Shown: positions 1 to 9,843 of the stretch, in pieces
Layout: each line of letters starts with the position of its first letter
Position numbering within the stretch: the stretch's first letter is position 1
Origin: Cornus controversa
Taxonomy: Eukaryota > Streptophyta > Magnoliopsida > Cornales > Cornaceae
Assembly (NCBI GenBank): GCA_026545225.1
Contig: CM048852.1
Span: 56,551,146 to 56,615,145, forward strand
Reading direction: 5' to 3'
DNA length: 64,000 nt
Program-made: the position numbers and the translations under genes
The notes under the pieces: generated by a model
The model's database searches: none
What the model saw: the letters and a program-made list of their open reading frames with translations, nothing else
Told to the model about the DNA's origin: nothing

Positions 1-32
1 GGATATCCATATGACGTGTACAAAAAGAAGCC

Positions 33-40
33 ATATAAAA
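33..40 (+). promoter_or_regulatory. possible TATA box of the first TBL gene
   Basis: An ATATAAAA-type motif lies about 170 bp before the start codon at 212. A GAGATT hexamer repeated about four times follows at roughly 165-187 and would lie in the 5' leader. The call rests on motif and distance only. Confidence 0.3.
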
Positions 41-211
41 GAAGAGGAAACCAACCAAGCTGATATAGTTTTAACTATGGTTAAGGAAACTAACTAGGGT
101 ATAGCAGCAGTAATTAAAAGCATGTACAGTAGTATCTTCAACACACAATCATCGAAAGATCAGATTGAGATTGAGATTGAGATTGAGGGGGTGAAGAGGA
201 GGATATTGTGA

Positions 212-2586
212 ATGGTGAACGCACGACAAATAGTGCCCCGAGTATGGGGAACTAAATGCAGCGTTCATCCCCTCATTGCTTTATTCATCATGCTCTTGCT
301 TATAGCTACCATTTATCTATCAGGATCCCAGCATGGACAGTTGCTAGAAGATAAGACAACAGGGAACAACTCAAACTCCTCGTTGCTAGAAAATCAGACA
401 ACAGGGAACAACTCAAACTCCTCGTTGCTAGAAGATCAGACAACGGGGAACAACTCAAACTCCTCGTTGCTATCAGGATCCGAACATGAACAGTTGCTAG
501 AAGAAGATGATGATCAGGCTGCTGCAACAGGGAACAACTCGTCGTCACGCTGCAATTTCTTCACTGGCAAATGGGTATTCGATAACAACTCTTACCCTCT
601 ATACAAAGAGCAGCAATGCCCATATATGTGGGATGAGTATGCTTGTGAGAAGTATGGCAGAAAGGACAGGAATTATCAGAATTGGAGGTGGCAACCTCAC
701 CAGTGTGACCTCCCAAGGTATGTGTGTGTCTGTCTCTCTCTATCTCTCTCACTCATGCATTACACACACACACATACATATGATAGTGAGACTTTTAGCT
801 AGCTTTTGAATTAATTTCCAAGCTTTTTGTGAAATAATTAAAAATTATGTCAAAAGGTTCAATGCCACAGCATTGCTTGAGAGGCTAAGGGGGAAGAGGC
901 TTGTATTCGTTGGGGATTCGATGAACAGGAATTACATGATTTCACTGGTCTGCTTAGTGGAGTCATCGATCCCTCAAGGTCTCAAATCCATGAATTTCAA
1001 GTTAAATGGTTCTTTGATAAACTTCAAGGCCACTGTACGTGAGTTAAAATAAATCTCTCCTAGTTTTACTTTTTGTGACTTCCTCGATCTCTAATGGCTG
1101 ATTGTTAATTTGTTAAATGTAATTTAGGAATACAATGCCACTATTGATTTCTATTGGTCCCCATTGCTAGTGGAATCCAACTCAGATGATCCATTACACC
1201 ATCATCCACCTGAAGTGATTGTCAGAGCCGAGGCAATTGAAGAGCATGCTAGGCACTGGACTGATGCTGATATACTAGTCTTCAATTCCTATCTTTGGTG
1301 GCTAATACGTCCCGAAATGAAGGTTTTGTAAGTTCATTCTCAGACCATCATTATTTAAACACTATCTGATATTGGAAAGATGAAACTTGTTGTTTGTACT
1401 CATTGATCCATTATCAGTATTACCAATTCTAATCTGATGCATATATTTGTACCTTCTCATCATATGACAATCATCCATCAGGTGGGGATCATTTCAAAGC
1501 TCTGATGGAATTTACAAAGACATTGATGCCATACGTAGCTATGAGATGGCTCTAAAGACATGGTCAGATTGGTTGGAAATTCATATCAACCATACCAATA
1601 CCAAAGTGTTTTTTGTTAGCAGGTCGCCAATGCACCAACGGTAGAGTTGCTTTTTCTCCCACTTTCATTTATATTTCATTGCTGACTCCCATATCAAATT
1701 AATTATGGTTTTCAATTCAAAAATTGAACATATATAAAAATACAATGCTATAAAAGACTGAAATTATAAGGCCATCTCATCTAGTTGTGTTTGGTCACAT
1801 TGATTTAGCCCAATTGGAGCCCTCTGTTCAACGGAATAAGAGTATTTTTCCTGCAAGAGAGGGGGAAAGGGATTATAGCAGACCAGATGAGAGGGAAAGG
1901 GAAAGGGATTATCTAATATCTGGGTTGTTTGGATACGAGGACGAGAGACTATACGAGCCTAGCTGCCTACTACTCGAGCTCGGCTTATATACTGAACATC
2001 CTTAGAAAATGAGCTTGAGCTCTACTTTTTTTCTAAGATGAACAAGGCTGAATAAACTTTCAACTGAATTGAAATTGAACCAAACTGTTCATGAGTAGCT
2101 CGTTTTATTTACAGTTACACCCCTATATATTGATAATAATAATGCTACTACAGTAATTTATAATGATCTGATTACTTCTATTAATACTATATATCATCAT
2201 CTTTATCAACAAAATAATTAGATTTATAAAACTGCAGCTCTGAAGAATGGGGCATGGGAATAAATGGTAATTGCTACAATGAAACAATGCCAATTTTTGA
2301 AGAGGGGTATCAGGGAAGCGAAGCGAATCCTAAAATGAATAGAGCAGTGGAGGCAGCAATCGATGAACTGAAAACCAGAGGCTTGAAGGTACAAATACTC
2401 AACATAACACAACTTTCAGAGTACAGAAAAGAAGGCCACTCATCTATATACAGGAGGTTCTATTGGACTCCGACTGAAGAGCAATTATCAAATCCTAAGA
2501 GTTATGCAGATTGTGCCCACTGGTGCCTTCCTGGTGTGCCAGATACTTGGAATGAGATCCTCTATGCCTACATTCTTCATTATTGA
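212..2586 (+). CDS. TBL-type xylan O-acetyltransferase, tandem copy A (expanded stem)
   Basis: Golgi type II membrane protein of the TBL/PMR5-like family; TBL34-type members transfer acetyl groups to xylan. Exons 212-717, 857-1034, 1128-1327, 1482-1640 and 2238-2586 join in phase to 463 residues. A membrane anchor spans about residues 20-37. Residues 44-100 form a Ser/Asn-rich stem built from three 14-residue repeats carrying NNS and NSS N-glycosylation sequons. The conserved domain starts near Cys114 ([12 protein letters not shown]). The GDS motif has Ser190, as GDSM rather than the usual GDSL. The C-terminal DCAHWCLPG gives Asp439 and His442. Copies B and C have identical intron positions but only one stem unit. 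Similarity to TBL34 (which I rate above TBL33/35) is judged by eye. Intron 1 holds a CT/CA microsatellite. Confidence 0.9.
341..508 (+). repeat. in-frame 42-bp minisatellite in TBL copy A exon 1
   Basis: Units begin at 341, 383, 425 and 467 with an exact 42-bp period, and the fourth is partial. Each unit encodes a version of [15 protein letters not shown] second-order repeat of the CAGGATCC...CAGTTGCTAGAAG block flanks the array (about 320-350 and 473-503). Copies B and C hold one unit, so this is a copy-specific expansion. Confidence 0.9.
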
Positions 2587-2616
2587 TATATCTGTTGGAG
2601 ATTTTATATACATGTC

Positions 2617-2917
2617 ATTCACAATTTCTAAACATGGATACTGGGGAAGTGAATCAGATACCAAAATGATGCGCATAATCAACGCTGCCCTTAGCAGATT
2701 GAAAACCAGAGGCGTGGAGATACAAATGCTCAACTTAACCCAACTCTCAGACTACCGAAAGGACACTCATCCATCGATTTACAAGAAGCTATGGCGGCTT
2801 CTAACTAAAGAGCAATTTTCTCATCCCAGAAATTATGCAAATTGCACTTATTGGTGTCTTCCTAGTGATTCAGAAGTTTGGAATGTGCTCCTCTGTGCCT
2901 ACATTATTTACTATTGA
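2617..2917 (+). pseudogene. orphan TBL last exon fused behind copy A
   Basis: About 100 codons homologous to TBL exon 5 begin 30 bp after the stop codon of copy A. They stay open to a stop at 2915-2917. The region matching [14 protein letters not shown] reads SDYRKDTHPSIYKK. The catalytic motif that should read DCxHWC reads NCTYWC, so both Asp and His are lost. No upstream exons or acceptor were found. The 3' flank to about 3112 matches the flank of the decayed copy at 8966-9150. It is most likely a dead fragment, although alternative-exon use cannot be excluded. Confidence 0.75.
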
Positions 2918-3112
2918 TTTGTTTAGAGAAGTTTCTACATTATTTTCCTAGGACTTTAGAAGAGTTGGAAATTGTACTTCAGTGTTCTTATCTATATTCA
3001 AGACTGTAGCTTCTTGTTGTTCAATTATTAGAATCTTTGTCATTTTACTGCTTCTGAGTTCATAAACATGCATATCCGGAACATATATCACGAGTCACCC
3101 CCATCACGGAGA
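2918..3112. repeat. duplicated 3' flank, pair of 8966-9150
   Basis: The sequence following the orphan exon (ACATTATTTTCCTAGGAC... through GTTCATAAACATGCATATCC) is repeated with few changes after the decayed copy near 8,966-9,150. Both belong to the same duplicated TBL fragment. Confidence 0.75.
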
Positions 3113-3697
3113 AAAACTATATTGCCTTCAATGACATGCAATCACTCACTAATTAAACAATGACATGTTGTGATATGGCTTATTGAAATAGATGCATTCT
3201 TATTTATGTAAATAAATGTAATTGATGGATGACCCGAATTACAATATATATATATTGTTAGAACAAAATCAAGAACGCAAACAAAAAACACAACAGAAAA
3301 GAAAATACACGTCACAAAAAACACAACGGAAAAGAAAATACGCATCACAAAAAGATTTACTTGGTTTGGTGTAAAGCACGTGTCCACAGTAAAGATCTAG
3401 CCAAAGATTTTACAAAGATGTAAGATCAAGATTACAAATTTCAAATTTCAGCCTCCAAACCCTCTCTTTAAACTGCTCCGCCTTCTCTCATACTCCACTC
3501 TAAACCCTAAAGGCTTTATATACTAGGATACAAAAGAGTTCTAGAACTGGGTCCACAACCCGCAAGAAAAAAATGGGTCAAAAAATTCACACAAAGCACA
3601 TTTTGAGGTCATATTAGAGTTGCAACACGACCGGGGTTGAAACAAAATTCGAGTCAAAATTTCACACACATATATATATACACACAATATATAAACA
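3113..3697. mobile_element. insertion relative to the paralogous flank (unclassified repeat)
   Basis: Compared with the flank at 9,140-9,160, where CACT runs straight into AGGTTGATGTCC, this locus has about 585 bp between the matching CAC and AGGTTGATCTCC. The insert begins near an inexact GGAGAAAA edge. It includes two direct 34-bp copies of an AACACAAC(A/G)GAAAAG repeat (about 3283-3350). It may be an LTR-like or other element. No ORF is recognisable. Confidence 0.45.
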
Positions 3698-3711
3698 GGT
3701 TGATCTCCAAA

Positions 3712-3954
3712 ATAGATGCTTGCATTTGACCTCTATCTGTCATAATTGCATGAATGGAGATGACATAGTGGAGCACCTGGTTTTTGACTGTCAATGCCAA
3801 ATTCCTTTGGAAGTGGTTAGTTGATTTCCTTCACTGGACTGGTACTCTTTTCAGAATTTTGCCCAGTTTATGAAATGGCTTGTATATATCTCAGAGTAGG
3901 TACAGGTACATGAGAAGCAAGATCATTAAAATGATGTCCACTTCTACTAGGTGG

Positions 3955-3987
<33 letters not shown>

Positions 3988-4310
3988 TGGAATATGAATC
4001 AAATCCTTCATAATGAATTTTCTAAAAATGCTACTTATTTGGGAAATTACTGCTTGCATGAGAATACATTCTGCAGGATATGCTGGAAATTAATTCTCAG
4101 TCCTTGAGGTTATAATTTGGTGTGATGGCTTAAACTATTGTAATGTTGTTTCTTATCTTTGCTTATTTATTTGTTGGTGTTCTTTCCCTTTTGCTCTATT
4201 TTCTGTATGGTTGCTCTATTCTTCAGCTTTGTGGAAATGGCTGTGTTCTTTCCCCTCCTGTTTGTAAGGTTCGCTTGGTTTTAATGAAGTTTACTTGGGA
4301 AATTAAAAAT
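3712..4310 (+). mobile_element. degenerate LINE fragment with zf-RVT motif
   Basis: One frame near 3,738-3,830 reads CHNCMNGDDIVEHLVFDC, the zinc-knuckle (zf-RVT) motif found at the C-terminus of plant L1-type reverse transcriptases. A stop codon follows soon after. A CA/TA microsatellite sits inside at about 3,955-3,988. The rest is broken and low in coding content, and boundaries are approximate. Confidence 0.55.
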
Positions 4311-4930
4311 ATATATATGAACAAAATATGTATCACTACCACGTGCTATAAACAATTCTTATAAGCTATAACTTAATATCAGGATCTTGCATTGTGAAGT
4401 AAAAGGTCCGTAACGTACAAGGGACTTTGAATGACTCCCTTACTGACATAGTTTAAACAATATCAAGATTAGAAATTTAAAAAAAAAAAAATCAATTATG
4501 CCAGCCAATCTATTCCGGTGAAACAGTAATTTATTAAAAAAAATTATTCGAGTCAATGAAGTAACAAATGAGTATACTAGTGATATCATAGTAGATTGGC
4601 AAAGGAATTAAATTAATTAATACTTCTAAAGAACAATATTAATTTATTAGACAGTGGATCCTGAACTGTCTAATGAGTGACAATGTCTTGAACTGCTCAC
4701 ATACATATTAATACTTGTGTTAAGAAGTCTATGGGAAAATAATTAACAGATCTTTGATCAGAATTACTACATAAATATTATTAACACATTTTAGTCACAC
4801 AATGCTTTATTTATTGCTTAAACTAAGCCAACTGCCCACCAATATAATGCAATTCAAGTGCTGCTCATTCATCAAAAGATGAGATTGCAGTATTGCACAA
4901 AGGGAAAGAGGATTGTATGTGAATTAATGA
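4311..4930. repeat. duplicated promoter/upstream block of TBL copy B
   Basis: This block matches the upstream region of copy C (about 9,230-9,843) in patches. Examples are the GTATCACTA...TATAAACAATTCTT segment and the GCCAACTGCCCACCAATATA segment (about 4,828 and 9,764). It probably contains the copy B promoter. I saw no clear TATA box. Confidence 0.6.
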
Positions 4931-5305
4931 ATGGTGAACACACAACAAATAATAGTGCCCAGAGTTTGGGGTACTAAATGCAGCTTTCATCCCCTCACTA
5001 CTTTATTCATCATGGTCTTGCTTATAGCTACCATTTATCTAAAAGCATCCCAACGTGGACACTTGCTAGAAGATCAGACAACAGGGAAGAACTCGTCGTC
5101 AAGCTGCAATTTGTTCACTGGCAAATGGGTATTCGATAACAACTCTTACCCTCTATACAAAGAGCAGCAATGCCCATATATGTGGGATCAGTATGCTTGT
5201 GAGAAGTATGGAAGAAAGGACTTGAATTATCAGAATTGGAGGTGGCAACCACACCAGTGTGACCTCCCAAAGTCTCCCTCTCTCTCTCTCTCTCACTCAT
5301 GCATT

Positions 5306-5337
<32 letters not shown>

Positions 5338-7038
5338 GATGAGACTTTTAGCTGGCTTTTGAATTAATTTCTAAGTTTTGTGAAATAAAATTATGTCAAA
5401 AGGTTCAATGCCACAGCATTCCTGGAGAGGCTAAGGGGGAAGAGGCTTGTATTCGTTGGGGATTCGCTGAACAGGAACCACATGATTTCACTGGTCTGCT
5501 TAGTGGAGTCATCGATCCCTCAAGGCCTCAAATCCATGGATTTCGAGTTAAATGCTTCTTTGATGAGCTTCAAGGCCACGGTGAGTTAAAATCTCCATTG
5601 ACCGGCCATCCAGTACTAGTTTTTGTGACTTCCTCTCTAATGGCTGATTATTAATGTAATTTAGGAATACAATGCCACTATAGATTTCTATTGGTCTCCA
5701 TTGCTAGTAGAATCTAACGCTGATGATCCAACAAACCATCCGCTACCTGACCGGATTGTCAGAGTCAAGGCAATTGAAAAGCATGCTAGGCACTGGACTG
5801 ATGCTGATATACTAGTATTCGATTCCTATGCTTGGTGGAAAAGTCATCCCAAAATGACAGTTTTGTAAGTTCATTAATCTTGGAGCATCATTATTTACAG
5901 TATCTGATATTAATTGGAAGATGAAACTTCTTGTTTGTACTGATCGATTATCAGTATTAGCTTCTAATCAGAGCATGCATTTGTACGTTCTCATATGACA
6001 ATGATCGATCAGGTGGGGATCATTTCAAAGCTCTGATGGAATCTACAAAGAAATTGATATGATACGTAGCTATGAGATGGCTCTAAAGACATGGTCAGAT
6101 TGGTTGGAAATTCATATCAACCGTACCAAGACCAAATTGTTTTTTGTTAGCATGTCACCAATGCACCAACGGTACAGAAGCTTTTTCTCCCATTTTGATT
6201 TAGATTTGATTGCTGTGTCCCATATCATATTAATTATAGTTTTCAATACAAAAAAAATGAACATATATAAAAATACAATTTTATAAAATTAGGCTGAAAT
6301 TGTTAGCCATCTGAGTTGTTGTGTTTGGTCACATTGATTTAGCCCAATTGGAGCCCTCTATTCAAGGGACCATTTTTCCCTGGAAGAGAGAGTGACAGGA
6401 GGAGAGAATGAGACCTTATCTAATATCTGGCTTGTTTGGATAAGCCTAACTGGCTAGCTGGCTGCTACTCGAGCTCGGTTTATTAACTTAAAAAATAAGC
6501 TTCAACTCTACTTGTTTTCTAAGTTGAACACACCTGAATAAACTTTTAACTGAATTGAACCAAACTGGTTATGAGTAGCTCGTTTTATTTACACCCGTAT
6601 ATATTGATATTTATAATGATTTTATTATTGCTACTAATACTACTGTCATCATCTTTATCAACAAAATAATTAGATTTATAAAACTGCAGCGGTGAAGAAT
6701 GGGGGATGGGAATAAATGATAATTGCTACAATGAAACAATGCCAATTTTTAAAGAGGGATATCAGGGAAGCGAATCGAATCCTAAAATGATGAGAGCAGT
6801 GGAGGCAGCAATCGATGAACTGAAAATCAGAGGCTTGAAGGTACAAATGCTCAACATAACACAACTTTCAGAGTACAGAAAAGAAGGCCACTCATCTATA
6901 CACAGGAAGTTCTATGTGACTCTAACTGAAGAGCAATTATCAAATCCTATGAGTTATGCAGATTGTATCCACTGGTGCCTTCCTGGTGTACCAGATATTT
7001 GGAGTGAGATCCTCTATGCCTACATTCTTCATTATTGA
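4931..7038 (+). CDS. TBL-type xylan O-acetyltransferase, tandem copy B
   Basis: Exons 4931-5271, 5403-5580, 5665-5864, 6013-6171 and 6690-7038 join to 408 residues. The protein has a short cytosolic tail, a membrane anchor at about residues 21-37, a short stem, and the TBL domain from Cys59 ([12 protein letters not shown]). GDSLNRN gives Ser135, and DCIHWCLPG gives Asp384 and His387. All catalytic residues are present. Exons 2-5 have the same lengths as in copy A. The exon 1 donor reads AAA|GTCTCC against AAG|GTATGT in copy A, because a CT repeat starts directly after it; splicing may be inefficient. An out-of-frame ATG at 4927 overlaps the start codon at 4931. It is probably a Golgi xylan O-acetyltransferase of TBL34 type. 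Confidence 0.88.
5272..5402 (+). other. intron 1 of TBL copy B with CT/CA/TA microsatellite at the donor
   Basis: A CT tract from about 5,278, then CA (about 5,308) and TA repeats, occupies the start of the intron. The donor GT at 5272-5273 has a poor context. If the intron were retained, translation would stop at about 5,362 and yield 143 residues that lack the catalytic domain. Confidence 0.7.
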
Positions 7039-7690
7039 TGTATTGGTTGGGGATTTCATATATATTTCATTCACAGTTTATCACACAATATATGAATATA
7101 TAGAAAACTTACATATGATAAAATGACATTTAAGGATTAAATTTTACGACATGATATCCTTGACAAAGTACATAGTTAACATCTACAATGATTAAATGAA
7201 TAATACAATAATTTGGAGAAATATCGTTGCAAGAGATGACGCACATATTGCATTGTCGTAAAGGAAGAGTATCCTCTCTATCGTGTCCAAGATACTACAC
7301 TCAAGCTTACAACAAATCTCCTCTATGGACACGTCTACAGAAAAATAAATAAATTAAGTCAAACAAACCCTATGTAAACACTCGTAACAAAAACAATTGT
7401 TTTGTTTTAGACAAAAACAAAAACGCAAAATATAAACGCATGCCAAACAGCCCCTATATAAGGAGAGAGGGGTTGTAACAAAAACAATTGTTCTGTTTTA
7501 GATAAAAACAAATATGCAAAATACAAATGCAGCCGTATGTAAAGAGAGAGATCAATTGTAAAAATAGAGAGTTTGAATGTGAGTATATAAAATTTCAAAT
7601 GCTATAGAGCTTTTTCATAGAGTTGTAGGGTTGCCACATTAAGCATGTAAACTAACTTAAAGGCAATGATGTGTGCTAAATTAAAGACCA
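7039..7690. other. intergenic, with a 91-bp tandem duplication
   Basis: There is no gene here. Two adjacent copies of about 91 bp (7,386-7,476 and 7,477-7,567) begin AACAAAAACAATTGTT and are about 80% alike. Confidence 0.6.
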
Positions 7691-7694
7691 CCGG

Positions 7695-7910
7695 ACAAGG
7701 ACGAAGCCAGAAAATGATTGAGAGGACCATATTTTGAAAAAAATAATTTTAGTTGGACATATAATTAGAAAATAATTTTAGGAAGGCGTCTAATGTAATT
7801 TTATTAACTATATACATAAAATATAAAAGAAAATTGAATGGGCCAGCATGGGCCCTGGGGCAGCTGCCCCCACCTGGGCCTATGCTGGCTCCATCCATGC
7901 CATGAAAGGC
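7695..7910. mobile_element. MITE-like element with short imperfect inverted ends
   Basis: The left end (GGACGAAGCCAG) and the right end (CTGGCTCCATCCATGCC) are imperfect inverted complements around a non-coding core. The core holds a GGGCC-rich palindromic stretch near 7,850. A related end (AGAGCCAGAAATTTTC) occurs alone near 29,715. Confidence 0.4.
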
Positions 7911-8036
7911 GCCATTGATTGAAAGATATTGTCACGTGTGCGCTAAATTAATGGAGAATAAAATGAGGCCGAATCATCTGGTAATCAAATTGGGCCAACA
8001 TACTTGGATTAGACTAAAGGTCTTAAAACCTGGCAT

Positions 8037-8160
8037 CGAGACCAAAGTAGCATTCTAGACTTTTTAGGTGGTACAATTTTTGTATTAAAGAGGTCAAAAG
8101 CCTAGGATACCTCTGAAAAAGAAAAAGTAACCATGGCAAACAAGAAAATTCAATAATTTA
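8037..8160. repeat. duplicated 3' flank, pair of 11,518-11,655
   Basis: AGACCAAAGTA, CAAAAGCCTAGGATACCTCTG and ATGGCAAACAAGAAAATTCA are repeated in order directly after copy C at 11,520-11,655. A TBL gene's 3' flank therefore lies here without its gene, a trace of an earlier deletion or unequal exchange. Confidence 0.7.
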
Positions 8161-8479
8161 TAATGAAGTGAAATGTCCAATTTGCTAACCCTTTTCTATG
8201 ATTTAAATCTGACTTACTTCCAACAAACCTTGTCTGCAAGAGGTTATGTGATCAAGAACAGATCACAATTAAAACATAATGCCTTGTACTAAAACCTTTA
8301 TTACTCTCAACGGCTAAAAGGATTAAACCAGTAAAAGAAAAAATCTAAAAGGTCATGGGCCCACATTGAAAGTTCTGAAGTACTTAACAAAATTTTGATT
8401 AACAAAACTTCTCATTTTGGCCAATCACTTGAATTTGAGTTCTAAAATTTAAAATTTTTACTATTGCCAGGAAAAGTCA

Positions 8480-8965
8480 AGATGTTATATTGCTATAAGA
8501 TGGCACTAAGGACATGGTCAAACTGGTTGGTAAAGAAGCTTTGAAAACATAATGTTGCTCCAAAACATGTTATTTCGAGATTGTTTGGACTCAGCTTATT
8601 GATTTATGAGCTCAACTGGAGCTTGGGACATTCAGAAATCTAAATTCGATTGTAAAGATAGTGAAGCTTATTACTATATTTTATCAACTCGAGCTTGTGA
8701 AATATTGATGTTGCATTGATGCAATGTACATTGCAGGGCTGAAGACTGGGCATGCCTAGGAATCAAAAGTACTTATTAAATGAAACGGAGCCAATTTCTA
8801 AACATGAATACTGGGGGAGTGAATCAGATCCCAAAATGATGTTTATAACCGAGGCTGCCCTTAGCAGACAGAAACTGTGCAGATTGAACTCATTGCTGTC
8901 TTCCTGGTGTGCCAGACGTTTGGAATGAGCTCCTCTAGGCCTACATTATGTACTATTGATATATT
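8480..8965 (+). pseudogene. decayed TBL copy (exon 4 and exon 5 remnants)
   Basis: A piece of exon 4 (about 8,485-8,540) resembles [13 protein letters not shown]. The exon 5 remnant follows a TTGCAG acceptor near 8,735, starts with GCTGAAGACTGG, and has an early in-frame TAA. About 150 bp between the AALSR and ADCxHWC parts are deleted, the Asp-Cys codons now read GAT-TGA, and a TAG occurs near the end. It is clearly non-functional. Its exon 5 is closest to the orphan exon at 2,617-2,917. Confidence 0.8.
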
Positions 8966-9843
8966 TAACCAATTTTCTACATTATTTTCCTAGGACTTTA
9001 GAAGTGTTGGAAATTGTACTTCAGTGTTCTTATGTATATTCTAGACTGTAGCTTATTGTTGTTCAATTCTTAAAATCTTTGCCATTTTACTGCTTCTGAG
9101 TTCATACATATGCATATCCAGAACATACATCATGAGCCACCCTCTTCACTAGGTTGATGTCCAAGCAGGTCATATATATATATATATATATATAGAAAGA
9201 GAGAGAGAGAATAGTACTCATCCAAGAATTTCAATATAGAAATATGTGTATCACTAGCATGTGTTATAAACAATTCTTGCAAGGAATAACTTGCATTGTG
9301 CAGTAAAGCATACCTGCTTCTCTGATTTCATTGCATAATTAAAGTAAGCCATGTGATAGAAGGGACTTAGCATGACTCTTTTTCTGTCACAAGAAGACAA
9401 CAGTGATCGAGAGTAGGTTGCCAAGGAATTATTATGAATATTTCAAAAGAACAATATTAGACATATTACCCTGCATTCTGTAGAAAAGCAAACAAATAGT
9501 CATCTCTAATTTCTTTCTCATTGTCAAAGTAAATCATGTGATTGCAACAAACTTGATGTGGCTCTTTAGTGTGATAACCAATCATAGTGCTAGTTTCCCT
9601 TTGACAAGATTAGAAGTTTTGCTTTGGGGCTATTGTGACAATGAAATTGTATTTGGTTATGCCAACCACCACAATCTAATGTGATACTTCAACTGCTCAC
9701 ATACAAATTAGTATACTTGTTGCCTTACAGCACAAAAAAGTTAATATTGCCTGAACTAAGCCAACTGCCCACCAATATAATGCCGTTCAACTGCTCCTCA
9801 TTCATCAAAAGATTAGATTGCACAAAGGGGAAGAGGATGGTGA
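8966..9843. other. intergenic, duplicated flank and probable promoter of TBL copy C
   Basis: There is no gene here. Positions 8,966-9,150 pair with 2,918-3,112. A TA/GA microsatellite lies at about 9,174-9,210. From 9,230 onward the sequence pairs with the region upstream of copy B. No clear TATA box was seen. Confidence 0.6.

Noticed and set aside
306-548. 80-codon - strand ORF inside TBL copy A exon 1
   Set aside because: It is the antisense shadow of the 42-bp minisatellite; no splice or homology support.
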